This document shows positions 26,170-34,151 of a stretch of DNA of 40,298 bases, one piece after another (position 1 is the first letter of the stretch; each line of letters begins with the position of its first letter). A program made the position numbers and the translations under genes. The DNA lies in NCBI GenBank assembly GCA_025924475.1, contig JAICIH010000012.1, positions 1-40,298 of the forward strand, written 5' to 3'. The notes under the pieces are model-generated. The model was not told where the DNA came from. It did no database searches and saw only the letters and a list, made by a program, of their open reading frames with translations. The DNA is from Bryobacteraceae bacterium. GTDB lineage: Bacteria; Acidobacteriota; Terriglobia; Bryobacterales; Bryobacteraceae.

Positions 26170-26188
26170 TTTTTGGGTCCGCTGTCAA
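26159..26188 (-). promoter_or_regulatory. Predicted sigma-70 promoter of rpiR
   Basis: On the minus strand a perfect -35 box TTGACA lies at 26188-26183, with a TAATTT -10-like box 18 bp further on, at 26164-26159. Transcription would begin at about 26152, next to the TTG start codon, which implies a leaderless or nearly leaderless message or use of the internal ATG at 26070. Confidence 0.4.
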
Positions 26189-26228
26189 GATTGGTCCGTC
26201 ATTTTAGCCCAAACCAGCCAAAAACTTG

Positions 26229-26243
26229 AGGAGTAATACTCCA
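26229..26243. promoter_or_regulatory. Candidate RpiR operator 2 (receptor-proximal)
   Basis: AGGAGTAATACTCCA contains the perfect 13-base palindrome GGAGTA-A-TACTCC at 26230-26242. It matches operator 1 at 12 of 15 bases. The centres of the two sites are 74 bp apart, close to seven helical turns, so both face the same side of the DNA. It ends 7 bp upstream of the predicted -35 box of the Oar receptor gene. Confidence 0.55.
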
Positions 26244-26250
26244 TGGACTC

Positions 26251-26279
26251 TTGACGGCCTCACTGTAAAGAAGTAATCT
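26251..26279 (+). promoter_or_regulatory. Predicted sigma-70 promoter of the Oar receptor operon
   Basis: TTGACG at 26251-26256 and TAATCT at 26274-26279 are separated by 17 bp. The leader would be about 57 bases and contains a strong AGGAGG ribosome site at 26328-26333, 9 bases before the ATG at 26343. The -10 match is only moderate. Confidence 0.4.
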
Positions 26280-26342
26280 ACCACCATACATCGGGCAAAC
26301 GAAGTTTTCTGCCAGATACTCGCCTCCAGGAGGGCGATCTCT

Positions 26343-29300
26343 ATGAGAGTATGCCTGTCGATCTGCCTGAGCGTGGGACTCGGCTTCTGGGCGGTCGCGC
26401 CAACCTACGGCCAAACGTCTGCCGGCGCCATCGTTGGAGTGATTCGCGATGCCTCCGGGGCAATCGTTCCGGGCGCCGAAATTACAGTAACGAATCAAGG
26501 GACCAACATCTCGTATCCGTTCGTGACCGATGAGACCGGAAACTATTACATTCCATCGCTGCTTCCCGGGCGCTACCGCATAGACGCCGAGAAGAAGGGC
26601 TTTAAAAAGGTGACGGCACGCGATGTGGAGGTCACGGTAAACCAAACCATTCGCGTCGATCTCGAATTGCCCGTGGGCGACACCAGCGAGAGCGTCAGCG
26701 TAACAGCGGAGACTCCGCTGGTGCAGGCGGACCAAGCAACGATCGGGCAAGTAATAAATAATCGATCTGTTTCGGAATTGCCGCTCAACGGCCGCGACTT
26801 CACCACGCTGCTCCGGCTGAACACTGGTGTGACGGAAGTGCAGGGCGGCATCACCGCGGCCCCGACCATTCGCCGGCACGGATTGAACGATGCTTTCCGG
26901 AATGTCAGCGTGAACGGAGCGCGGCCTGCATCGGTCAGCTATATGGTGGACGGCATCAGCGTGAATGAACCGTTGTTTCAGACTCCGGCAATTATTCCGC
27001 CGATCGATCTGATTCAGGAATTCAAGCTGCAAAATAGCCTCTATTCGGCCGAATTCGGAATGGGCGCCGCGCAGGTGAGCGTTGCGCTGAAGTCCGGCAC
27101 GAATGGACTCCATGGCGCGCTATGGGAATTTCTTCGCAACGATGCGCTGCAACCCTCCAATCCACGCTTCCATACCAATCCGCCGTTAAAGCAGAATCAG
27201 TTTGGCGTCGCCGTGGGCGGCCCGATCCTGATTCCGAAGGTATATAACGGCAAGGACCGTACGTTTTTCTTCTTCAGTTATCAGGGTGGACGCCGGCGCA
27301 CCGGTTCGATTGGCCAAGGGCAAGTACCCACTACGCAAGAGCGCGGCGGCGATTTTTCCGACTGGCCAACGCAGCTCTACAATCCACTAACGACAGTGAC
27401 AAGTCCGAGTGGTTCATCGCCGGTTACGCGTGCGCCATTTCCAGGCAATCGGATTCCGACCGCCATGATCGCGGATCAAAGCAACAATCTGCTCAAGTAC
27501 TTTCCCGCGCCGACATCCAGTTGTGCGCTGCCGTGCAACAACTTCACACGCGCCATCACCACGCCGACGGATACAGACGGTTTCAGCGGCCGCATTGATG
27601 AGAACATCAGCACCTCCGATCGCCTCTATGGCCAAATTCTTCAATATGACGAGCACGCTCCTCTTCCGGCCTTGATTCCGCTTTCGGGCAACGACGTCCG
27701 GCAGCATGCCTGGTTCGCCGAAATTAACTGGGCGCACGTGTTCAATCCAAGGACAATCAACGAAGCGCGAGTTGGATTCACGCGCTTCTACTTCCTGCAG
27801 GGATATGAAACGGCATTCGGACCCATCAACTATTGGAAAGAGGCTGGCCTGAAAAATCTTCGCGACGATCCGGCCTACTACGCTCTGCCTCTGATCTCGA
27901 TGGGCACACAGTACAGTCCGATCGGCTTTGGCGGAACGGCGCCTTTTTTCAATATTTCCAACATATTCACTTTCGTGGACTCGTTATCTCTCACGCGCGG
28001 CAGACATAGCATAAAAATAGGCTTCGATATCCGGCGTAACCAGAATTTCAACCAGAGCGGCGGCCAAGGAAACGGCCAAATGACCTTTGCGGGCTCCTAT
28101 ACGGCAGCAAATCCAGTGGCTGCACAGGCGGCCGGCAGGCCCGGCACCGGCAATGGGTTCGCCGATTACCTCCTCGGATACCCGAACAACGCAGGAGCGA
28201 CCACAACGCAGTTCCGCGCGTTCGATGCCTCCGCTTCCCGGCTACGCAATACGGACTACATGCTCTACTACCAGCATGATATTCGCGCCACTTCCCGGCT
28301 AACACTCAATCTCGGATTGCGCTGGGAGCTGCATACCCCATTCCAGGACAAAACGCTGGGCGGCTCGGTCTTCGACTTCAACACGCCGGGCGGGCGCGTA
28401 TTTTATCGCGACAAAGCATACACGCAGTTAGTGAACAATCCGATTCTTGCTTCGTGCTGTGCCAGCGATAACTTGATCAACACTGACTATAAAGATTTCG
28501 CTCCACGCGTAGGCTTAGCGTGGCGGCCTCTCGACACGAACCGCTTTGTCGTCCGCGCAGGTTATGGAATCTTTTACGACGTTTATCAGAACTACTATCC
28601 GGCGGGATCCATTTCTCAAAACATCCCGTTCCTCTCGCCGACGCTTCCGACGCCAACCGGAGCCGAGGTGACGCCGCCATTGGATATACGCAATCTGTTT
28701 CCCGCTCCTTACTCCATCGCCCAGCGGCAGTTTCCGCTGCCATTCTGCCTGGCGCCTTCGTCCAACGTCATCGATCCGGTCACCGGCGTGACGACCACAG
28801 TCCGCAACTTCTGTCCTAGCGCCCAAACGCAGCTACCGGACAACCGCACTCCTTACATCCAGCAATGGGGTCTGAATCTTCAATTCTCGCCGAGACAGAA
28901 CCTGCTGCTCGAAGCTGGCTATCAGGGGTCACACGCGCTGCGGGAGCCGATCCAGTGGATCTTCAATCAGGCATATCTTCCGTCGTCGCCAGGAAATCCG
29001 AATAACAGCGCAACATTCCGCGCCGATTGCCCCACGGGAACGTATCCGTCTTCCTGTTCGCCGATTCAGGACCGTGTTCCATACGGCAATTTCATTCGCA
29101 ACACGTTTGCCAACGCGAACATCCTGCAATCCTCCTACAATGCGATGACGTTGAAAGCGGAACAGCGCTTCAAGGGCGGCGTGCAGGTGCTCGCATCGTT
29201 TACCTGGAGCCGTTCCATCGATCAATTTTCGGAAATCCAGAACGTCGCCGGTGCTATATCGTCCATTGCCCAATACTCACACGATTTCAGCCTGGAGCGC

Positions 29301-29891
29301 GGCGTTTCGAACTTCGATCAGACCCGCCGCACTGTGCTGAGCTGGTTATGGGAGTTGCCGATCGGCAAAGGCCATCCGTGGCTGAATCGGGGCGGAGTCG
29401 TCAATGCACTTCTCGGTGGATGGCAAGTGAACGGAATCGTCATGCTCGCCGACGGAACGCCTTTTACAGTCGGCTGCCTCTGCGGAGACCGAAGCCAGAC
29501 CGGAAATATTTTCAATACCGAGCGAATGAACGTGACCGGCGATCCCCTGCCCGACGGCTTTAATCGCACTTACGAGCACCAGTTCGATACTTCCGTGTTC
29601 GCAACTCCCGCGCTCGGAACATTGGGCAATGGAGGACGCAATATCCTTCGATCGACAGGTCAGCGCGCCATGGATATGTCCTTCTTCAAGAATTTTTCGC
29701 TTTGGGAAAAAGCCAGCTTGCAGTTCCGGGGCGAAATTTTCAATCTACCCTCGAGCCATTTCTACTCGCCGCTATTTCCGGTGACGACGCCCACCGCGAC
29801 CAACTTCGGATCTTTGATTGCGGTCGGCGGAGATCATGGGAACCTGTTTAACCCGCGAATTATACAGTTCGGTTTGAAACTTTTATTCTGA
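26343..29891 (+). CDS. Oar-like TonB-dependent outer-membrane receptor with carboxypeptidase-regulatory domain
   Basis: 1182 residues. Signal peptide at residues 1-24 (cleavage near T-Y-G-Q). A carboxypeptidase-regulatory-like beta domain follows at about 27-115 (V-I-R-D-A-S-G-A-I-V-P-G-A, L-L-P-G-R-Y-R-I), then a plug (P-L-N-G-R-D-F-T-T-L-L, Y-M-V-D-G-I-S-V-N-E) and a long barrel ending L-K-L-L-F. It belongs to the same family as the receptor at 3655-6954 but is clearly diverged from it. AGGAGG stands 9 bases before the ATG. It is the first gene of the rightward operon facing rpiR, so RpiR probably controls it. Its ligand is presumably the glycan handled by the divergent operon; this rests on context only. 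Confidence 0.9.
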   Translation: MRVCLSICLSVGLGFWAVAPTYGQTSAGAIVGVIRDASGAIVPGAEITVTNQGTNISYPFVTDETGNYYIPSLLPGRYRIDAEKKGFKKVTARDVEVTVNQTIRVDLELPVGDTSESVSVTAETPLVQADQATIGQVINNRSVSELPLNGRDFTTLLRLNTGVTEVQGGITAAPTIRRHGLNDAFRNVSVNGARPASVSYMVDGISVNEPLFQTPAIIPPIDLIQEFKLQNSLYSAEFGMGAAQVSVALKSGTNGLHGALWEFLRNDALQPSNPRFHTNPPLKQNQFGVAVGGPILIPKVYNGKDRTFFFFSYQGGRRRTGSIGQGQVPTTQERGGDFSDWPTQLYNPLTTVTSPSGSSPVTRAPFPGNRIPTAMIADQSNNLLKYFPAPTSSCALPCNNFTRAITTPTDTDGFSGRIDENISTSDRLYGQILQYDEHAPLPALIPLSGNDVRQHAWFAEINWAHVFNPRTINEARVGFTRFYFLQGYETAFGPINYWKEAGLKNLRDDPAYYALPLISMGTQYSPIGFGGTAPFFNISNIFTFVDSLSLTRGRHSIKIGFDIRRNQNFNQSGGQGNGQMTFAGSYTAANPVAAQAAGRPGTGNGFADYLLGYPNNAGATTTQFRAFDASASRLRNTDYMLYYQHDIRATSRLTLNLGLRWELHTPFQDKTLGGSVFDFNTPGGRVFYRDKAYTQLVNNPILASCCASDNLINTDYKDFAPRVGLAWRPLDTNRFVVRAGYGIFYDVYQNYYPAGSISQNIPFLSPTLPTPTGAEVTPPLDIRNLFPAPYSIAQRQFPLPFCLAPSSNVIDPVTGVTTTVRNFCPSAQTQLPDNRTPYIQQWGLNLQFSPRQNLLLEAGYQGSHALREPIQWIFNQAYLPSSPGNPNNSATFRADCPTGTYPSSCSPIQDRVPYGNFIRNTFANANILQSSYNAMTLKAEQRFKGGVQVLASFTWSRSIDQFSEIQNVAGAISSIAQYSHDFSLERGVSNFDQTRRTVLSWLWELPIGKGHPWLNRGGVVNALLGGWQVNGIVMLADGTPFTVGCLCGDRSQTGNIFNTERMNVTGDPLPDGFNRTYEHQFDTSVFATPALGTLGNGGRNILRSTGQRAMDMSFFKNFSLWEKASLQFRGEIFNLPSSHFYSPLFPVTTPTATNFGSLIAVGGDHGNLFNPRIIQFGLKLLF

Positions 29892-29895
29892 GGTG

Positions 29896-31086
29896 ATGTC
29901 GAAACTTGCACTTTTTGGTGGCGCTCCAATACGGCAAAAGCCATTTGCGCGCTGGCCCGTATTTGATGACACGGAGCGTCGGGCGGTTTTAGATGTTCTC
30001 GAAAGCGGAGTATGGGGCGGATACAGTCCCACAGTTTCCCAGTTCGAGCAAGCGTTTGCTGCCCGCCACGGAGCGCGCTTCGGCGTCTCCGCGGCGAACG
30101 GTACCGTCACGCTCGAGGCAGCGTTGCTGGCCGCGGGTATCCAACCCGGCGACGAAGTAATCGTCCCGCCAATCACTTTTATCGCGACTGCAACGGCAGT
30201 ACTTCGCGTGGGCGCGGTTCCGGTTTTCGTAGACATCGAATCGGCCGCCTATAATATGGAACCGCGGCGGGTTTCCGAAGCGATTACCCCCGCCACCCGC
30301 GCCATCATTCCCGTCCATTTTGGCGGCCATGCGGCCGACATGGATGCCATCCTTGAAATAGCGCGCCAACACAACTTGGTTGTTATTGAGGACGCTGCAC
30401 ACGCGCACGGCGCAAGCTGGAAGAATCGGCCCGTGGGCTCGCTCGGCGATCTTGGATCCTTCAGCTTTCAGCAATCGAAGAATATGACCGCCGGAGAGGG
30501 CGGCATTCTGATAACCAATGACGAAGATCTTGCAGCAAAGGCACGTGCCGTCACAAACCAGGGCCGACGCCAGGGCGGCGCCTGGTATGAACACCCGACC
30601 TTAGGGACCAATTATCGCCTCACCGGATGGCAGGCTGCAGTCTTGCTCGCGCAGCTTGCCCGCCTGCCTGAGCAGATGAAAATACGGTCTCACAATGCCG
30701 CTCTACTCTCCAATGCTTTAGCACGTACTGGCATACTCGTCCCGCCTGCAATGGACAGCAGGGTCACCGCTCACGGCCTCTACCTTTATATGTTGCGCCT
30801 CAATACATCCGCGCTTCCCGGCATTTCGGCCGAGCACTTCGTCAAAGCTTTGACTGCGGAAGGAATTCCGGGAGCCTCGATGTATCCGCATCCTATCTAC
30901 GTGAACAAAGTATTCGAGAGTTTTCCCCACAAGCGGCTTGCGTGTCCCGAGGCCGAGCGGTTCTGCCGCGAGTGCTTCTGGGTTTCGCATGAAATTTTAT
31001 TGGCCGAAGAGAACGATCTGCCGGATTTCGTGCGGGCTGTTGAAAAGATCGGCGATTCCGTGTCTGCGTTAGCATCGATTGGATAA
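29896..31086 (+). CDS. DegT/DnrJ/EryC1-family PLP aminotransferase (cytoplasmic)
   Basis: 396 residues from ATG 29896; a GTG three bases earlier (29893) is an equal alternative. The stop of the receptor gene is only 4 bases upstream, so translation is probably by re-initiation. Family motifs: A-N-G-T-V-T-L-E, V-P-P-I-T-F-I-A-T, V-I-E-D-A-A-H-A-H with the PLP-pairing Asp, and F-S-F-Q-Q-S-K-N with Schiff-base lysine K195, followed by G-E-G-G. Such enzymes make or break amino sugars and amino-cyclitols (for example scyllo-inosamine or 3-amino sugars). Unlike its paralogue at 7059 it has no leader and should be cytoplasmic. In this regulon it may remove or install the amino group of the imported sugar. 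Confidence 0.88.
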   Translation: MSKLALFGGAPIRQKPFARWPVFDDTERRAVLDVLESGVWGGYSPTVSQFEQAFAARHGARFGVSAANGTVTLEAALLAAGIQPGDEVIVPPITFIATATAVLRVGAVPVFVDIESAAYNMEPRRVSEAITPATRAIIPVHFGGHAADMDAILEIARQHNLVVIEDAAHAHGASWKNRPVGSLGDLGSFSFQQSKNMTAGEGGILITNDEDLAAKARAVTNQGRRQGGAWYEHPTLGTNYRLTGWQAAVLLAQLARLPEQMKIRSHNAALLSNALARTGILVPPAMDSRVTAHGLYLYMLRLNTSALPGISAEHFVKALTAEGIPGASMYPHPIYVNKVFESFPHKRLACPEAERFCRECFWVSHEILLAEENDLPDFVRAVEKIGDSVSALASIG

Positions 31087-31092
31087 AGAATT

Positions 31093-32043
31093 ATGAACCG
31101 GCGCATTTTCGTAGAACAGACATTGGCCGGAGCGATGCTGCACCCCGGAACGGCAACCGCGGCGGGCGTAGCTCCGTTTTTTCCCGAGCCGGAGCTTGTC
31201 ATCGAGCGGCCCGCCGAAGGAAAGCCGCATGCCGGCAAAGTGCTGGTGGCTATTCAGCCTCACGCCGACGATATTCCTCTCTTTGCGGCCGGAACCGTTG
31301 CCAAGCTGCTGAACGAAGGGTACACCGGTTATCTGGTTCGGGTCACCAATGACGATATGGCGGGCCCAGGAACGTTTGCCGATACCGTGCTCGCCAACGA
31401 GCGCGATACGATCGCTGTCGCCCAGGCTCTCGGCGTCAAGAAAACGTACAATCTGAACTACAACAACCATCGGATGAACGGAATTTCGCAGGCGGAGCTA
31501 TGCGGGCGTTTCATTTTTCTATTCCGCTTGCTTAAGGCCGACGCGGTGGTTTGTTACGATCCATGGGCTCACTACGAGGAAAATCCCGATCATTACGTCA
31601 CCGCGCAGTGTGTCGAAGCAGCTTGTTGGATGGCTAATGGGCGTAAGGATTATCCGGAGCACTTCGATGCCGGCTTAACACCGCATTGGGTGAGTGAGAA
31701 GTACTACTTCGCGCGCTTTCAGCAGCAAGTGAACCGGATCGTCGATATCGGCCCCACGATTGAGAAAAAAATCAACGCTCTGTTGATGAACCGCGCCCAG
31801 GGCCCGGCTGGCGAAGCGGGCGCGCGATTACGGAAAAATCTCGCATCGCGTGGTCTCCGCCTGCCTGTTCTAGGCAATGACGATACCACTGCCAATCGCG
31901 AATACATCCGGACCTTTCTATTAAAGGAAAATGCGGAGCTCGGGGAAAAACACGGGTTGAAATACGCCGAGCAGTTCCGCTACATACAGCCGCCGCCAGA
32001 CGACATCGGCGAGTACGTAAAGCAACACGCTGTGCCGCTGTAG
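31093..32043 (+). CDS. LmbE/PIG-L-family deacetylase
   Basis: 316 residues. The metal motif is P-H-A-D-D (near residue 55), a variant of the family's H-P-D-D, and the third-ligand segment reads N-P-D-H-Y-V-T-A-Q. The family removes acetyl groups from N-acetylglucosamine units in glycolipids, mycothiol or bacillithiol precursors, and secondary metabolites, using zinc. The N-terminus (N-R-R-I-F-V-E-Q-T-L-A-G-A-M-L) resembles a short Tat leader, so export is possible. The gene begins 6 bp after the aminotransferase stop. A deacetylase next to an aminotransferase, opposite a GlcNAc-type kinase and epimerase, supports an N-acetylated amino sugar as substrate, but this is inference. Confidence 0.83.
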   Translation: MNRRIFVEQTLAGAMLHPGTATAAGVAPFFPEPELVIERPAEGKPHAGKVLVAIQPHADDIPLFAAGTVAKLLNEGYTGYLVRVTNDDMAGPGTFADTVLANERDTIAVAQALGVKKTYNLNYNNHRMNGISQAELCGRFIFLFRLLKADAVVCYDPWAHYEENPDHYVTAQCVEAACWMANGRKDYPEHFDAGLTPHWVSEKYYFARFQQQVNRIVDIGPTIEKKINALLMNRAQGPAGEAGARLRKNLASRGLRLPVLGNDDTTANREYIRTFLLKENAELGEKHGLKYAEQFRYIQPPPDDIGEYVKQHAVPL

Positions 32044-32099
32044 TGTTCTTTACGCTTTGGAGCCGGTGCCTCTCTAGTAAGTTGTGAACAGGGGCAACA

Positions 32100-34151
32100 A
32101 TGAGATCGACTACATGCGTCTGTGCGTTTTTCATATTGGCCGGATTCGCTTTCGGACAAGTTGAAAACAAAACGTGGCCACAAGCCGTTCCGAATCGCGC
32201 GCCACTCAAGCCAAATGCTTTGGATCCACTGCCGCTTGGCGCCATCGAACCGCGAGGATGGTTGCGCAATCAATTGGAGCTGCAGGCGAACGGCTTGACA
32301 GGACATCTAGGCGAGTTCTGGAATGACGTAGGAGACAACAGTGGCTGGTTGGGCGGCACCGGGGAATCTTGGGAACGAGGACCGTACTACCTGGATGGAT
32401 TGCTCCCTCTCGCCTATGAGCTGAACAACCCCAAACTGATCGCCAAAGCAAAGCAATGGGTGGATTGGACGCTTAATCACCAGCAATCTAACGGACAAAT
32501 CGGGCCCTCTAAAAACGACGATTGGTGGCCTCGGATGGTCATGCTGAAGGTATTAACCCAGTATCAGGAGGTCACCGGCGATCCGCGTGTGATCCCGGTA
32601 ATGAGCAGGTATTTCGCCTACGAACTCCGCGAATTGCCGAATCGCCCTCTCAATAGCTGGGGGAAATACCGCTGGCAGGACAACGCACTTTCGGTTCTGT
32701 GGTTGTATAACCGCACCGGAGACCGTAGCCTTTTACAATTGGCGGACCTGCTGCGCAAGCAAGGCTACGATTGGGAATCTCAATTCACGCATTTTACTTA
32801 CACAACAAAAGAAACGCGAGCGAGCCTCAACTTGGACGTAAAAGGCGCGCTGCCGGATAAGGCCATGCAAACTCACGGCGTAAATAACGCCATGGCGCTG
32901 AAGGTTGCTCCAGTTTGGTGGGAGATCTCGGGCGATCCAGCGCAACGCGCCGCGTTCGCGCGGCAGTTGTCTCTTCTGAATAAGTACCACGGATTGCCAA
33001 ACGGCATGTTCAGCGGCGATGAACATTTCGCTGGCATCGACCCTTCCCAGGGTATTGAACTATGTGCGGTGGTGGAGACGATGTTTTCTCTCGAACATGC
33101 TTTCACTGCCTTTGGCGATCCCAGGATCGCGGACCGTTTGGAGAAGGTCACTTACAACGCGCTGCCTGCCACACTCTCCAACGATATGTGGTCGCATCAA
33201 TACGACCAGCAGCCGAATCAGATTTCCTGTACACGCGCTCATCGCCAATGGTCCACGAACAACGACGACTCCAATCTGTTTGGCCTTGAACCGAATTTTG
33301 GGTGCTGCACCGCAAATTTGCATCAAGGCTGGCCGAAGTTCGTCTCGAGCTTATGGGCCGCAACACGCGACGGCTTGGCGGTCATCGCGTACGCTCCTAA
33401 CCGCGTAAAGACGCACATCAGCAACGTTAACGTCGAAATCGACGAGGATACAGACTATCCATTTCGGGAAAGCGTCCGCTTCACGGTGCATGCCACCCGC
33501 GCTGTTCCGTTTTCTTTGCAGCTTCGCGTGCCCGGTTGGGCCGAGGGCGGTAGCGTATCCGTCAACGGTCAGCAAACGAAATTAGCCAAGCCGGATTGTG
33601 CCATGCCCGAAGGAAATTCCGGAGCGGAAACGTCTTGCAACACGGCTACGGCTTTTCACACCATTCAGCGGACCTGGAAAGAAGGCGACGCCGTAACGGT
33701 CGCGTTTCGCACAGCTCCGCGAATCACTCATTGGTATAAAAATTCAGCTGTGTACGAATTGGGGCCTCTCGTGTTTGCTCTCCCGCTCGATGCGAAATGG
33801 TCGCAGCTCAAGTTCCACGCGCAGAAATCCGCTGACTGGCAGCTCGAGCCGCAGGGGAAATGGAATTATGCGGTGATCGCCGATCCATGTGAGGCGGTTG
33901 CAAAGAACGGTCCGCTCGGCAGCGTACCGTTCGACGTCAAGAACCCACCCGTTTCGCTCAATATTAAAGGTCGCGAACTGGATAGTTGGGAAGCAAAGGA
34001 CCATTCGGCCGGTCCTTTGCCGCAGAGTCCAGTGAGCTCCCGAAAGACACTGGAAGACCTCACGTTAATTCCCTATGGGGCCGCAAAGCTGCGCATCACT
34101 GCCTTTCCATTCCTGGCGGAGAGAGCATCCTGTCATACATCTGGCTTATAG
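32100..34151 (+). CDS. Secreted GH127-family glycoside hydrolase (beta-L-arabinofuranosidase-like)
   Basis: 683 residues with a signal peptide (cleavage near A-F-G-Q, residue 20). The body is a GH127 (DUF1680) alpha/alpha barrel plus beta-sandwich domains. In the characterised Bifidobacterium enzyme HypBA1 the zinc site and cysteine nucleophile are one Glu and three Cys; all four have counterparts here: E320 and C322 in I-E-L-C, and C402-C403 in G-C-C-T-A-N. The mechanism is therefore probably intact. A Cys-containing insert (P-D-C-A-M-P-E, then E-T-S-C-N-T) near residue 500 is not a feature I recognise. AGGGG precedes the ATG by 7 bases. It is the last gene of the receptor operon and its end overlaps the converging PfkB gene by 19 bp. 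Substrate could be an arabinofuranoside or another beta-linked sugar. Confidence 0.85.
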   Translation: MRSTTCVCAFFILAGFAFGQVENKTWPQAVPNRAPLKPNALDPLPLGAIEPRGWLRNQLELQANGLTGHLGEFWNDVGDNSGWLGGTGESWERGPYYLDGLLPLAYELNNPKLIAKAKQWVDWTLNHQQSNGQIGPSKNDDWWPRMVMLKVLTQYQEVTGDPRVIPVMSRYFAYELRELPNRPLNSWGKYRWQDNALSVLWLYNRTGDRSLLQLADLLRKQGYDWESQFTHFTYTTKETRASLNLDVKGALPDKAMQTHGVNNAMALKVAPVWWEISGDPAQRAAFARQLSLLNKYHGLPNGMFSGDEHFAGIDPSQGIELCAVVETMFSLEHAFTAFGDPRIADRLEKVTYNALPATLSNDMWSHQYDQQPNQISCTRAHRQWSTNNDDSNLFGLEPNFGCCTANLHQGWPKFVSSLWAATRDGLAVIAYAPNRVKTHISNVNVEIDEDTDYPFRESVRFTVHATRAVPFSLQLRVPGWAEGGSVSVNGQQTKLAKPDCAMPEGNSGAETSCNTATAFHTIQRTWKEGDAVTVAFRTAPRITHWYKNSAVYELGPLVFALPLDAKWSQLKFHAQKSADWQLEPQGKWNYAVIADPCEAVAKNGPLGSVPFDVKNPPVSLNIKGRELDSWEAKDHSAGPLPQSPVSSRKTLEDLTLIPYGAAKLRITAFPFLAERASCHTSGL

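Noticed and set aside
26199..27113. Open frame of 304 codons on the minus strand across the receptor start
   Set aside because: It is antisense to the signal-peptide and plug region of the Oar receptor and covers the promoter region; no domain was recognised.
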